Of a DNA stretch of 64,000 nt, positions 25,939-34,001 are shown piece after piece. How positions within the stretch are numbered: the first letter of the stretch is position 1; each line of letters begins with the position of its first letter. The notes under the pieces are model-generated. The model was not told the DNA's origin. It saw only the letters and a program-made list of their open reading frames with translations, and did not search any database. Source of the DNA: Pirellulales bacterium (lineage in GTDB: Bacteria; Planctomycetota; Planctomycetia; Pirellulales; S012-138); contig JALCBR010000004.1 in NCBI GenBank assembly GCA_028066245.1, positions 1-64,000 of the forward strand, read 5' to 3'. Both the position numbers and the translations under genes were made by a program.

Positions 25939-28305
25939 ATGCGTCAAGTTTCTGCCGCGTTGTTTGGCCTAACGATGTTCGTAGCGCTGATCGTCAGCGC
26001 ATCGATGGTCCAATCGCACACAAATAGCGCCAATTTACTGGACGCAGCGTCCGACTTGAGTTCGTTGGATGACCTTGACGAACCTTCGCAACAACGAGGA
26101 GGGCAACAACGAGGAGGGCAACAACGAGGAGGGCAACAACGAGGAGGGCAACAACGAGGATTTGGTGGCCAGCGCGGCCGCGGGCGTGGTGGCTTTGCTC
26201 CGCCTCCCCCTCCCCTCGTAGCTGCGTTGGACTCTGACAAAGACGGCGAGATCTCCGCGGAAGAACTAAAGAACGCATCCGAGGCCTTAGCGACACTTGA
26301 CAAGAACAAGGATGGTGAACTTGATGATACTGAACTTGCGGCAGAAGCCACTTTCGGCGGATTCGGCCGGGGTGGCTTCGGCGGGTTTGGGGGCTTTGGT
26401 GGTGGCGGTCGAAACACCGTTCGGATTTCTCCGGAAGAACTCGAATTTTCCGACGGCGCGGCGATGATCGCCGACCATGCGGCGTTTCAGGACCTCTCGT
26501 ATAAAGGCGAGGAGGTCTTGATCGATACGTTCTTGACTGACCTCGAATTCCTCAAGTTCACGATCGATGCCGCCTCTTCGGACGAGCCCCAGTTATATTT
26601 CATCAACACCAACACGCATCGCGCGCATATGATGTTTGGCAATGTTGCTGGACTTTCGATGGGGGGAGATCAAATGAAAGGTGTGCTCGTCTATCGCCCA
26701 ATGCTTGTCTCGCCCAGCGGTAATCCTGGTTTGTACACCTTTGAGTTTGAGCCCTTTGACGCATACTCTTTCGAGATGATCAAGATATGCCAAGACTTAC
26801 TTGTTGACAAAGCTCCGTTTCTCGGTGGGAACATTGGCTACTATCCTCGCGGTGGAGGAGCTCTTGCTCAAGTCGAGAATGACAAAGACAAATATGATGG
26901 CGCAGACGTTGTGGTTTATCGTGATGAAGACCTGACAAACGCGGACGTCGGATATCTACCCTTAAACCCTGGGAAATCATTTGGGCGGCTTCGCCTGATG
27001 GAGATTGATGAAATGCCAGGACCGCGCGATATCGTTCTCTATGAGACTTTGCCTAATGAACTGTCCAGAGTAGCAGGCATTATCACCTCCGTTCGCCAAA
27101 CGCCCCTTTCGCACGTCAATCTCCGCGCCATTCAAGACAAGGTACCGAACGCCTTTGTAGCCAATGCCGTGGAAAACGAGAGAATTCGCGCGCTTATCGG
27201 GAAGAACGTGGCCTATGGTGTAACTTCGGACGGCTTTGAAATCCGCGAGGCATCTACTGACGAAGTCGATGCGCACTTCGCCAATCTGCGACCAAAGCTG
27301 CCCCAGGTTCCGCAACGCGATCTGCAAAACAAAGATATCCTCCCACTTGAGCAGCTGAAATTTGAGAGTTCATCCAGCGTTGGCGTTAAAGCCGCCAATC
27401 TTGCAACCATGCATACTTTCGGATTCCCCAAAGGTACAGTGCCTGACGGATACGCCATACCATTCTATTACTACGATGAATTCATGAAGCACAACGGCTT
27501 CTACTCATTCATCGACGAGCTCCTGCGGAATCCAGAATTTCAAAAAGATCAAGATGCGCGCAAGGAGCAACTCAAAACAGTCCGCTCGCTCATCAAGAAA
27601 GGAAAGATGCCCGAATGGATGATGTCCGATTTGGCCGCGCTGCACCAATCCTTTCCGGCAGGAACATCAATTCGTTGTCGGTCGAGCACGAATAATGAGG
27701 ATCTACCGGGCTATAGCGGAGCTGGGCTCTATGATTCGTATACTCATCATCCGGACGAGGGCCATTTCTCAAAGTCCGTCAAACAAGTATTTGCCAGTTT
27801 GTGGAATCTGCGGGCCTTTGAAGAGCGTGAATTCTATCGTGTCGATCATTTTTCTTCAGCTATGGGGGTACTCGTCCATAGGAACTTCCGTGGCGAGATC
27901 GCCAATGGTGTCGCCGTGACGGAGGACATCTTTTACCAAACTCAAGGCAATTACTACGTCAACACTCAGGTTGGTGAAGACTTGGTGACGAACCCAGAAG
28001 AAGAATCTGTGCCGGAAGAAGCGTTGGTGGATTGGTGGGACAAGGAAGATTACCAAATCATGCGGGCCTCCAATCGGAGCGGGCAGGGAGAGCAACTACT
28101 TTCAAAATCTCATGTCCAACAGCTCTCGGATCATTTGGCGATGATCCACGCGCGCTTTGCCAGGCTTTATGGCAAGACTCTAGACGACCCACGGTTCGCG
28201 ATGGAGATTGAGTTCAAAGTCACCAAGGAGGGCCAATTGGCCATAAAGCAAGCTCGCCCATGGGTCTTTACGGAAGCCAACTCAGTACAAGAGGAGCAAC
28301 GATAA
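25939..28305 (+). CDS. Secreted EF-hand protein with PEP-synthase-like domains
   Basis: 788 aa. A signal peptide (about 1-26) is followed by a run of QQRGG repeats (about 51-74), two EF-hand loops (DSDKDGEISAEE, DKNKDGELDDTE), a Gly/Phe-rich link, and a long region. Next comes a phosphohistidine-like strand RQTPLSHVNLRA with His392, and finally an ATP-grasp domain like the N-terminus of PPDK/PEP synthase (SIRCRSSTNNEDLPGYSGAG, ASLWNLRAFEEREFYR, GVLVHRNF, LAIKQARPW). The swivel His precedes the ATP-grasp domain, the reverse of PEP synthase. A strong GAGGAG precedes the ATG. Export of such a phosphotransfer module is unusual; no substrate can be named. It probably works with the VTC and DUF4956 proteins. 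Confidence 0.85.
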   Translation: MRQVSAALFGLTMFVALIVSASMVQSHTNSANLLDAASDLSSLDDLDEPSQQRGGQQRGGQQRGGQQRGGQQRGFGGQRGRGRGGFAPPPPPLVAALDSDKDGEISAEELKNASEALATLDKNKDGELDDTELAAEATFGGFGRGGFGGFGGFGGGGRNTVRISPEELEFSDGAAMIADHAAFQDLSYKGEEVLIDTFLTDLEFLKFTIDAASSDEPQLYFINTNTHRAHMMFGNVAGLSMGGDQMKGVLVYRPMLVSPSGNPGLYTFEFEPFDAYSFEMIKICQDLLVDKAPFLGGNIGYYPRGGGALAQVENDKDKYDGADVVVYRDEDLTNADVGYLPLNPGKSFGRLRLMEIDEMPGPRDIVLYETLPNELSRVAGIITSVRQTPLSHVNLRAIQDKVPNAFVANAVENERIRALIGKNVAYGVTSDGFEIREASTDEVDAHFANLRPKLPQVPQRDLQNKDILPLEQLKFESSSSVGVKAANLATMHTFGFPKGTVPDGYAIPFYYYDEFMKHNGFYSFIDELLRNPEFQKDQDARKEQLKTVRSLIKKGKMPEWMMSDLAALHQSFPAGTSIRCRSSTNNEDLPGYSGAGLYDSYTHHPDEGHFSKSVKQVFASLWNLRAFEEREFYRVDHFSSAMGVLVHRNFRGEIANGVAVTEDIFYQTQGNYYVNTQVGEDLVTNPEEESVPEEALVDWWDKEDYQIMRASNRSGQGEQLLSKSHVQQLSDHLAMIHARFARLYGKTLDDPRFAMEIEFKVTKEGQLAIKQARPWVFTEANSVQEEQR
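26089..26160 (+). repeat. In-frame 15-bp tandem repeat (QQRGG)
   Basis: CAACAACGAGGAGGG is repeated four times and followed by a 12-bp partial unit, with no base changes between units. It encodes QQRGG repeats in the secreted EF-hand protein. The exact identity of the units points to recent expansion by slippage, so copy number may vary between strains. Confidence 0.95.
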
Positions 28306-28703
28306 TGTGCAAGGTCATTTTAACTATCGGGTTGGCCTGCACGCTGGTCGTGACGGCTGATGGTCAACGACAAGGGAGGGGGCAACGTGGCCAACAGAAC
28401 CGCGGCGGGCCCGGCCGTGGTTTTGGTCAAATGCCTGAATCAAAACTCATGGTAGCACTTGATGCCGACAAGGACGGCAAGATCTCGGCCAAAGAAATCG
28501 AAAAAGCAGTTGAGGCTCTACAAACCATTGACGCGGACAAAAACGGGAAACTTTCGTCCGAAGAGATAGGTTGGCCGCCGACGGGAGGAACAAGGATCCA
28601 GGGTAGCTTTGGAGGATTCGGGGGATTCTTCGGCGGCTCGCAACAGCAAGGACGTCCACGGCGTCCTGATCCTGATGCGACCAGTCCAACCTCTGATGGG
28701 TAA
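28305..28703 (+). CDS. Small secreted EF-hand protein
   Basis: 132 aa. Signal peptide MCKVILTIGLACTLVVTADG, an Arg/Gly/Gln-rich stretch (RQGRGQRGQQNRGGPGRG), then two EF-hand loops DADKDGKISAKE and DADKNGKLSSEE, and a Gly/Phe- and Pro-rich tail. The order echoes the N-terminal part of the preceding protein, from which it may have been duplicated. Its ATG at 28305 overlaps the previous stop by one base (TAATG), which implies translational coupling. It probably binds calcium outside the cytoplasm. Confidence 0.88.
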   Translation: MCKVILTIGLACTLVVTADGQRQGRGQRGQQNRGGPGRGFGQMPESKLMVALDADKDGKISAKEIEKAVEALQTIDADKNGKLSSEEIGWPPTGGTRIQGSFGGFGGFFGGSQQQGRPRRPDPDATSPTSDG

Positions 28704-28860
28704 ATAGGATGTGCGTTCATCGATCGAGTATGTCGTTCGCTGACGGGCGTAGTGGTTGCTCGTGACGGTCGAAGATGGGCTGTCGTCCGTGCTATCCCGG
28801 ATGGAATGACTTTGCTGATTGAGTTTTGATATTCATGAGGAACTAACTTGCCTGGGTTTT

Positions 28861-29635
28861 TGGTCCAGGTTGAATGCAAGTTTTCAAGTTTCTCGTTCAT
28901 CGGCTGCAAAGGTGAGCGGAGCGAACTTTTGCAGCCAATGAACGAGCTGCAAACTCCTCAGGAGTGGCATGGCCCAAGGCACTGTGTGGACGATGCCGGT
29001 TGTAATCCAGCCTCCATTCTTCAAGTTTCTCTTGGGCGTCTTCGAGGTCAATGAACCAGTGTTCATTCAAGCACTCCTGACGCACGCGTCCGTTGAATGA
29101 CTCGATGTAGGCGTTGTCGGTCGGCTTTCCCGGCCGGCGGTAGCCATAGTGGACGCGGCTGGCCGCCAAATCCCGAAGGCGAATGCGAAGGTCAGCCCGT
29201 TCATCACGCACGCTTTCATAACGGTGACTGGAACGCGGAAACTTCATCGCCGAACACGCGCGACGCTCACTGACGTCGTAGCGTTGCTGAAGCTTCTTCA
29301 CCGTTTGGAACGGACTTTAGACCTCGACAGCGTCCTGCAACATCCGCTTGTCCAAGCTGAGATCTGCCACCAACTGCTTGAGCTTCTTGTTCTTCTCCTC
29401 AAGCTGCTTGAGTCGGCAAACTTCAGCCACGCCTAAGCCCGCGTACTTCTTGCGCCAACGTAGAACGTCGGCTCCGAAACTCCCCTCTTGCGAATGATTT
29501 CCGACACGGCCGTGCTGGATTCCGCTTGCCGCAGCGCAAAGGCGATCTGGTCTTCCGTGTAACGCTTTTTCTTCATGGATTTGATCCTCCTCGAAAATGC
29601 AAGGTAACGAATTTCCTTGCATTCCGCCTGGACCA
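28861..29635 (-). mobile_element. IS3-family (IS407-like) element, internally deleted
   Basis: Terminal inverted repeats of 20 bp match at 18 positions (28861-28880 and 29616-29635), with TG/CA ends as in IS3 elements. Within lie orfA and orfB remnants on the minus strand. At 775 bp it is well short of the about 1.2-1.3 kb of intact relatives. No clear target duplication was seen. Its right end and leader are nearly the same as those at 21010-21071, so two insertions of one IS type are present. Confidence 0.88.
28897..29576 (-). pseudogene. IS407-type transposase remnant (orfA frameshift, orfB deletion)
   Basis: orfA begins MKKKRYTEDQIAFALRQAES at 29576, shifts frame near SEPTFY and goes on as WRKKYAGLGVAEVCRLKQLE..LVADLSLDKRML. 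orfB begins with KKLQQRYDVSERRACSAM and RIRLRDLAASRVHYGYRR, then jumps directly to GKPTDNAYIESFNGRVRQEC and ends after NRHRPHSALGHATPEEFA. The jump removes most of the rve catalytic core including the first two acidic residues; only the last Glu (IESF) remains. No active transposase can be made. Confidence 0.9.
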
Positions 29636-29651
29636 AGATCCCCACAGCAGG

Positions 29652-30008
29652 TCAATCCGCGGCAACCATGCTGGCCATGCGTCCGCCCATCGATTTGCCG
29701 CCAATGATCAACTTACCTGACTTCGCCGGTCCTGATTTGCGGAGTTGGGCAATGACGTTGAGCCAAGTTTCCGTGAACACCGGCTGCCGGTCTGGAGGCT
29801 TCTTGCGACCAGACTGCCGCTGGGCGTGCATATAAGGGAACTCGAAACGGACAACACGCAACTTTTTTGCAGATAAGCCACCGGCCATGAATTCCATAAA
29901 TGGTGAATCCATCGGCGCGCCGGCTCCGTGTGCCAGCACAACCGTCGCCAGCGGGCTTCGCTTCGGCCCAACGATCAACAGCTCAACGTTTTTTCCGATT
30001 GCCTTCAA
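29652..30008 (-). pseudogene. KANL3/Tex30-like alpha/beta hydrolase, C-terminus lost
   Basis: The remaining reading frame has VELLIVG, TVVLAHGAGAPMDSPFM, RVVRFEFPYMHAQR, KKPPDRQPVF and the nucleophile elbow LIIGGKSMGGRMASMVAAD, then stops a few bases from the end of the IS at 29635. Family members continue for about 90 more residues with the acid and His, which are absent here and not found on the other side of the IS. The likely start is a TTG at 30008 overlapping the previous gene's stop. Loss is probably due to IS insertion with deletion. Confidence 0.8.
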
Positions 30009-30526
30009 CGCGTTACCAGAATGCCCTTCTCGTCCCGCAACTTGGCTGCGCCTTGGACGGTCACTTCGGTCTTGCGGCAAAACACGGTCTTCAAATTCGG
30101 AAGCTCGCTCAATTGGGCCAGCCCGTTGTCTGTGATACGGGAGCCGTCCAAGTTGACAGTCTCCAATGATTCCAACTTGGCGATCTCCGCCATGCTTTCA
30201 TCAGTGACTGGCGTGCCGTTGAGGTACAACTTGGCGATGTTGGGAATCCGCGCGACGGCCGGCAGTACAGCGTTGATTTCTTCCACATTGGCAATGTTTG
30301 ATGCCCCCAGATAGACGGCCAACTTTTCGCCCTCTTCCACTATCACTTCCTCTCCCGCGAACTCCAAGAGTCGGTCGAGGTCCGGCCTTGCCGCGTTGGC
30401 AAGTCGGGCATCGGAGAAGATCGCCGGGGGAACCGGCTCCGTCTCACCCCGGCAACCTGCTAACAGGACGCACGACGCCAGAATCACAAGACAGGAAAGA
30501 GCTTTGCCGAAAGATGGAGCATGCAT
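30005..30526 (-). CDS. Leucine-rich-repeat lipoprotein
   Basis: 173 aa. Lipoprotein signal with lipobox LLAGC (hydrophobic CLVILASCVLLAGC). After a linker, four short LRR units of the planctomycete/bacterial type follow: NIAKLYLNGTPVTDESMAEI, SLETVNLDGSRITDNGLAQL, NLKTVFCRKTEVTVQGAAKL. These repeats often mediate protein binding. The ATG at 30526 has AAGGAAG seven nt upstream. Its stop overlaps the probable TTG of the broken hydrolase, so both were one operon. Probably anchored to a membrane facing the periplasm. Confidence 0.82.
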   Translation of the reverse strand: MHAPSFGKALSCLVILASCVLLAGCRGETEPVPPAIFSDARLANAARPDLDRLLEFAGEEVIVEEGEKLAVYLGASNIANVEEINAVLPAVARIPNIAKLYLNGTPVTDESMAEIAKLESLETVNLDGSRITDNGLAQLSELPNLKTVFCRKTEVTVQGAAKLRDEKGILVTR

Positions 30527-30658
30527 GGACTGTCTTCCTTTCACCTCAGCGCTGGGCGGAATTGGCTGGAAATGAGTTTCGCCGCTCTAGGGCACCATAC
30601 CGATTGACGTGAAACGCGGCAAAAGGTTTCAAAGACCGACGCGTGTTTCCTAATCAAG

Positions 30659-30928
30659 TCACAGCGTCTGCTCCCCCAAATATTCATCAACAATTCGACT
30701 CTGCACCGTATGCATCACAGACCGTCCCATCACGCGGATGACGGCCGCGTCAATTCCTGTCGACATAATTCCATAAGCATTGCCCGCAGTAACAAAACAA
30801 TCATGCGGTGGCAGGTCCTCATATCGCTCACGGTGGATAACAACGTATGGCAGCGATTCAAATCGACGAGCGAAGGCGGCGCAAGCGTCCTGATGCGGGT
30901 GAATTAGCCAAAGTTCCAGAGTTTGCAT
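30659..30928 (-). pseudogene. Macro-domain-like protein, C-terminally truncated
   Basis: About 90 aa from ATG 30928: LELWLIHPHQDACAAFARRF, then CFVTAGNAYGIMSTGIDAAVIR and VQSRIVDEYLGEQ. This matches the N-terminal half of small macro-domain proteins, where a (V/S)PANSFG-MDGGID block binds ADP-ribose. Members normally continue with a VGTA and phosphate-loop region, which is missing after the stop at 30659. It may be a remnant; a short functional protein is less likely. An ATG at 30964 is also in frame. Confidence 0.55.
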
Positions 30929-30985
30929 TACGCCTAAGATAGTGTTTCCTGCGGTAACTGTCATTGCTTTCCAACAGGTTGGCGT

Positions 30986-31522
30986 TCACCTCGGGTTGGG
31001 CGGAGCCAAGATGGAGAGATATTCCTGCCAAGGGCCCACGGCATCCTGGTATTGAAACGCCAGAGCCTAGCAAACTTGTGCGATGTGATTGAGATCGTGT
31101 GCGGTCCAGGCAGCCAAGAGTTGACCCAGCGAAACCGTTCCCAGAGCTGGGTGTTCGCCTTCAAGCTGCAACTGGTCCGTTGTCAACGCGAGATCGTCCA
31201 GCGCTTGCAGATTTTCACCCCGCTCGGTGGCGAAGACCTTGAGCAATTCCGTCAAGGAACGAGTGCGGCACAGTTCGTCGTGCCCTTGCCGGTCGAACGG
31301 CTAGAACGACCGCCGGCGTCCCTCGGCAAGAATCTGTCGCGTACGAGGAATCCAGTCGGTTCGCTCCCCCCAGATCAAGTGCCCCACAATCTGATGTGGC
31401 GACCACGTCTGGGGACCATAGTTCGCGTGCGTCCAGTCTTCGTCCAGGCCGGAGAGCAGGGACCGCATGATGGCAGGCGTTTGACTGAGGGTGGAAACGC
31501 TGGCGGCAAGCTGAAATTCCAT
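30986..31522 (-). pseudogene. DinB-like protein gene with two in-frame TAG codons
   Basis: One reading frame of 178 codons covers a full DinB-superfamily helical bundle: FQLAASVSTLSQTPAIMRSL, TWSPHQIVGHLIWGERTDWI, PFDRQGHDELCRTRSLTELL, LGTVSLGQLLAAWTAHDLNHIAQ and ALAFQYQDAVGPWQEYLSIL. The possible metal His (HQIVGHL and HDLNHI) are kept. TAG codons interrupt the frame at 31301-31303 and 31067-31069, with no frameshift. The expected residues at those sites are polar. Two nonsense mutations in a decaying gene are the simplest explanation, fitting the decay zone around it. Confidence 0.8.
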
Positions 31523-31710
31523 GAGTGATTTTTGAGGAACGAACTCTGTGCGAGGTCAGGCGAAATTCAATCGGCTGCTGGACAAGGCTCGGGGAGCATC
31601 CTAAGTTCGGCGTCAGGGGCAGGCAGCTCCTATCCCTCATGAATTCATTCTGACGGATTTTCTGCCCAATTCCAGAATCTCATCCCGCCAAACTCGTCGT
31701 AACCAGGTTT

Positions 31711-32793
31711 ATGCCACTTGCCGATTCGTATGCGTTCTCGGACCTGCCGCTTTGGGCGTGGCTGACCTGGCTGTTCGTGATCGGCTCATGCATTGGCAGC
31801 TTCTTGAACGTCGTCATCTATCGACTGCCGGTTGGCAAAAGTCTGGTTCGGCCGGGCTCACACTGTCCAAGATGCAACAAACCGATCCGCGCCCGCCACA
31901 ACATTCCGATCTTGGGGTGGCTGATGCTGCGCGGTAAATGCAAGGACTGCGAAACCCCAATCTCCGTGCGCTATCCGCTTGTCGAGTTGGCCGTGGGGAC
32001 TATCTTTTTTGTGCTGGCCGGGTTGATCTTCGGTGGTGGCAGCGGCCACATGCCAGAGTCCTTTCATGTCGAGGTTGGCAAACGTTCCTTTTCCGAAGCC
32101 TGGGTGTGGCAGACGGCGCTGTACGCCTATCACGTGGTGCTGGCATGCTTCCTGGTAGCGTCCGGGATGATTGCCGTGGATGAGATGCGGCAAAAGGCGA
32201 GCCTGTCTGGCTTCACTGCGTTTCTTGGGCTAGCGACGCCGCTGTTCGCACCCTGGCTTCGTCCGACGCACTTTCTCTCCATCCTGGACCGTGTCTCCGT
32301 GTTCGCGGCCATCTGGGACGGATTGTTTGGCTTTTCAGCCGGCATTGCCATGGGATACATCGTGGCTTTCGCGCGCAAAGGGCGACGGAGCTTTCGGGCC
32401 GATACGATGTCCGTGTTGGCTGTGATTGGAGCGTTCCTGGGTTGGCAAGCGGTGCTGACAGTGTCCGCCGCAGCCAGCGCCACGGAACTCGGACGTCATT
32501 GGACGTCCTCCGGCAGGACATCCCAAAACCCGGCCCCTTGGATCACGGTCGCCGCGTTCTTCGCTGGTGTGCACCTGGTCGCCTGGCGGTGGATCTCCGT
32601 CTATGCGCAGGAACAGACGGAAACCATGCAGGGCGTCATCATGTTGGTGATGTTGGCGGTCACGGTGATTTGCTCGTGGGGCCATCAAAGGCTCGGCTCA
32701 GATGAGGGCGACCACCAGGAAGAGAATTTGGATCACCCTGCCAACCGGCGCCGAACCGCCACACGGGACAAGTTTAACAAGAACCGCAAGTGA
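31711..32793 (+). CDS. Prepilin peptidase-like (A24) membrane protein
   Basis: 360 aa. The N-terminal domain is a typical prepilin-peptidase/methylase domain: [19 protein letters not shown], zinc pairs CPRC and CKDC, and [13 protein letters not shown]. Several membrane segments follow. The second, aspartyl-protease half is poorly conserved: one Asp lies in [10 protein letters not shown], but the usual GxGDxK motif could not be found. The C-terminus is polar. It may therefore be inactive as a protease or work differently. The ATG at 31711 gives a hydrophobic N-terminus after about 14 residues. Its stop overlaps the next gene (TGATG). Confidence 0.82.
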   Translation: MPLADSYAFSDLPLWAWLTWLFVIGSCIGSFLNVVIYRLPVGKSLVRPGSHCPRCNKPIRARHNIPILGWLMLRGKCKDCETPISVRYPLVELAVGTIFFVLAGLIFGGGSGHMPESFHVEVGKRSFSEAWVWQTALYAYHVVLACFLVASGMIAVDEMRQKASLSGFTAFLGLATPLFAPWLRPTHFLSILDRVSVFAAIWDGLFGFSAGIAMGYIVAFARKGRRSFRADTMSVLAVIGAFLGWQAVLTVSAAASATELGRHWTSSGRTSQNPAPWITVAAFFAGVHLVAWRWISVYAQEQTETMQGVIMLVMLAVTVICSWGHQRLGSDEGDHQEENLDHPANRRRTATRDKFNKNRK

Positions 32794-33917
32794 TGACCCG
32801 CACTCACCGCCACAGCGTTTCCGTGCGGCTGGCGATCATCGGTGCCGGCAAGGTCGCTGCGGAACATCATGTACCAGGCATTGCGCATGATCCACGTTGC
32901 GAGCTTGTTGCCATCTGTGACACCAATGAGCAACTTGTCAATCGGCGCCAGGCGCAATGGCAAGTCTCGCTTGCCACCAGTCGGCCGGAACGAATCATCA
33001 GCGACCCGGACATTGATGGTGTGATCATCGCCACGCCCAACGCCTCGCATGCCCCGCTCGCGTTGGCGGCCATCGCCGCCGGCAAGCATGTGATGTGCGA
33101 AAAGCCGTTGGGTTTGTCAGTGGCGGAAGCTGCAACGATGTTCAAAGCCGCACGCGCCGCCGGGATCGTGCACATGACCGCTTTCACTTATCGGTTTGCT
33201 CCCGCCATGCGTTACCTGCGCATGTTGGTGCAGTCCGGAGATCTGGGAGAGCCGCGTCACTTTCGTTCGCAACGGTTTCTGGATTGGCCGGAAACAAGCT
33301 GGGGTTGGCGGCAATCAAAAGCCTTGGCCGGTGCGGGTGATTTGTATGATATGACCATCCACCGCATCGATTTCGGTCTCGACCTGTTGGGTCCGATAGA
33401 CCGTATCTGTGGTGCGTTGGAAAGATTCTGCCTCCGCGGCCAGACAGAAGATGGGGCTGCGTGCGAATCTTCCGACGTTGATGATTGGTCGTGCCTGTTG
33501 GGTCGGTTTGTGAACGGAGCCACCGGTGTTTGGGAAGGCACAACGCTGGCCAAAGGTTATCACATGGGAGGGGTCGGCCATGATTGGGCGGAGGTCAACG
33601 GTTCCACAGGCACGGCCATCTACCGTTTAGGTAAAGCTCATTCGCTGCTGTTGGGCAAGCCGGGTAAAGGGCTGGAAGATGTGGCCGTGCCGGAAAACTT
33701 GCTCACGCCGGCGGGAAGTCCGCGCGATCCGCAAGGACAACCAGCCGCGGTTGGCTTCCGGCAGGATTTGATCTGGGAGTTTGTCTCGGCCATTCGTGAA
33801 GGTCGTGACGCGGCCCCTTCCTTTGCTGACGGTTGGCAAGCTCAGGTGATTGCGGATGCGGCGATTCAGTCCGATTTGTCGGGCTCGTGGGTCGAAATCC
33901 CCCGGCAAAAGCCGTAA
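32793..33917 (+). CDS. Gfo/Idh/MocA family oxidoreductase
   Basis: 374 aa. Rossmann fold VRLAIIGAGKVAAEHHVPGI, DGVIIATPNASHAPLA, and the family EKP motif GKHVMCEKPLG; then FTYRFAPAMRYLRMLVQSGDLGEPRHF and a C-terminal alpha/beta domain with DMTIHRIDFGLDLLG, the catalytic His region. It oxidises or reduces a sugar-like substrate with NAD(P), probably in the cytoplasm since no signal peptide is seen. The ATG at 32793 overlaps the stop of the preceding gene; a GTG at 32790 is in frame as well. Close coupling with a prepilin-peptidase-like protein gives no clear functional link. Confidence 0.9.
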   Translation: MTRTHRHSVSVRLAIIGAGKVAAEHHVPGIAHDPRCELVAICDTNEQLVNRRQAQWQVSLATSRPERIISDPDIDGVIIATPNASHAPLALAAIAAGKHVMCEKPLGLSVAEAATMFKAARAAGIVHMTAFTYRFAPAMRYLRMLVQSGDLGEPRHFRSQRFLDWPETSWGWRQSKALAGAGDLYDMTIHRIDFGLDLLGPIDRICGALERFCLRGQTEDGAACESSDVDDWSCLLGRFVNGATGVWEGTTLAKGYHMGGVGHDWAEVNGSTGTAIYRLGKAHSLLLGKPGKGLEDVAVPENLLTPAGSPRDPQGQPAAVGFRQDLIWEFVSAIREGRDAAPSFADGWQAQVIADAAIQSDLSGSWVEIPRQKP

Positions 33918-34001
33918 GCTGGGGAGCTTTGTGTTAAGAAGTTAAAGCCGCGCCGTCATGGTCGGCAGTCGTATCGCCTTCACTGGTTCTTTGCGGCATC
34001 T

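Noticed and set aside
26089-26160. Regular short repeats that could be mistaken for a CRISPR array
   Set aside because: Units are 15 bp, contiguous and without spacers, and are in frame as QQRGG codons of a protein.
29652-30008. Intact short hydrolase
   Set aside because: The frame ends right after the nucleophile elbow, before acid and His residues, and the stop lies next to the IS end.
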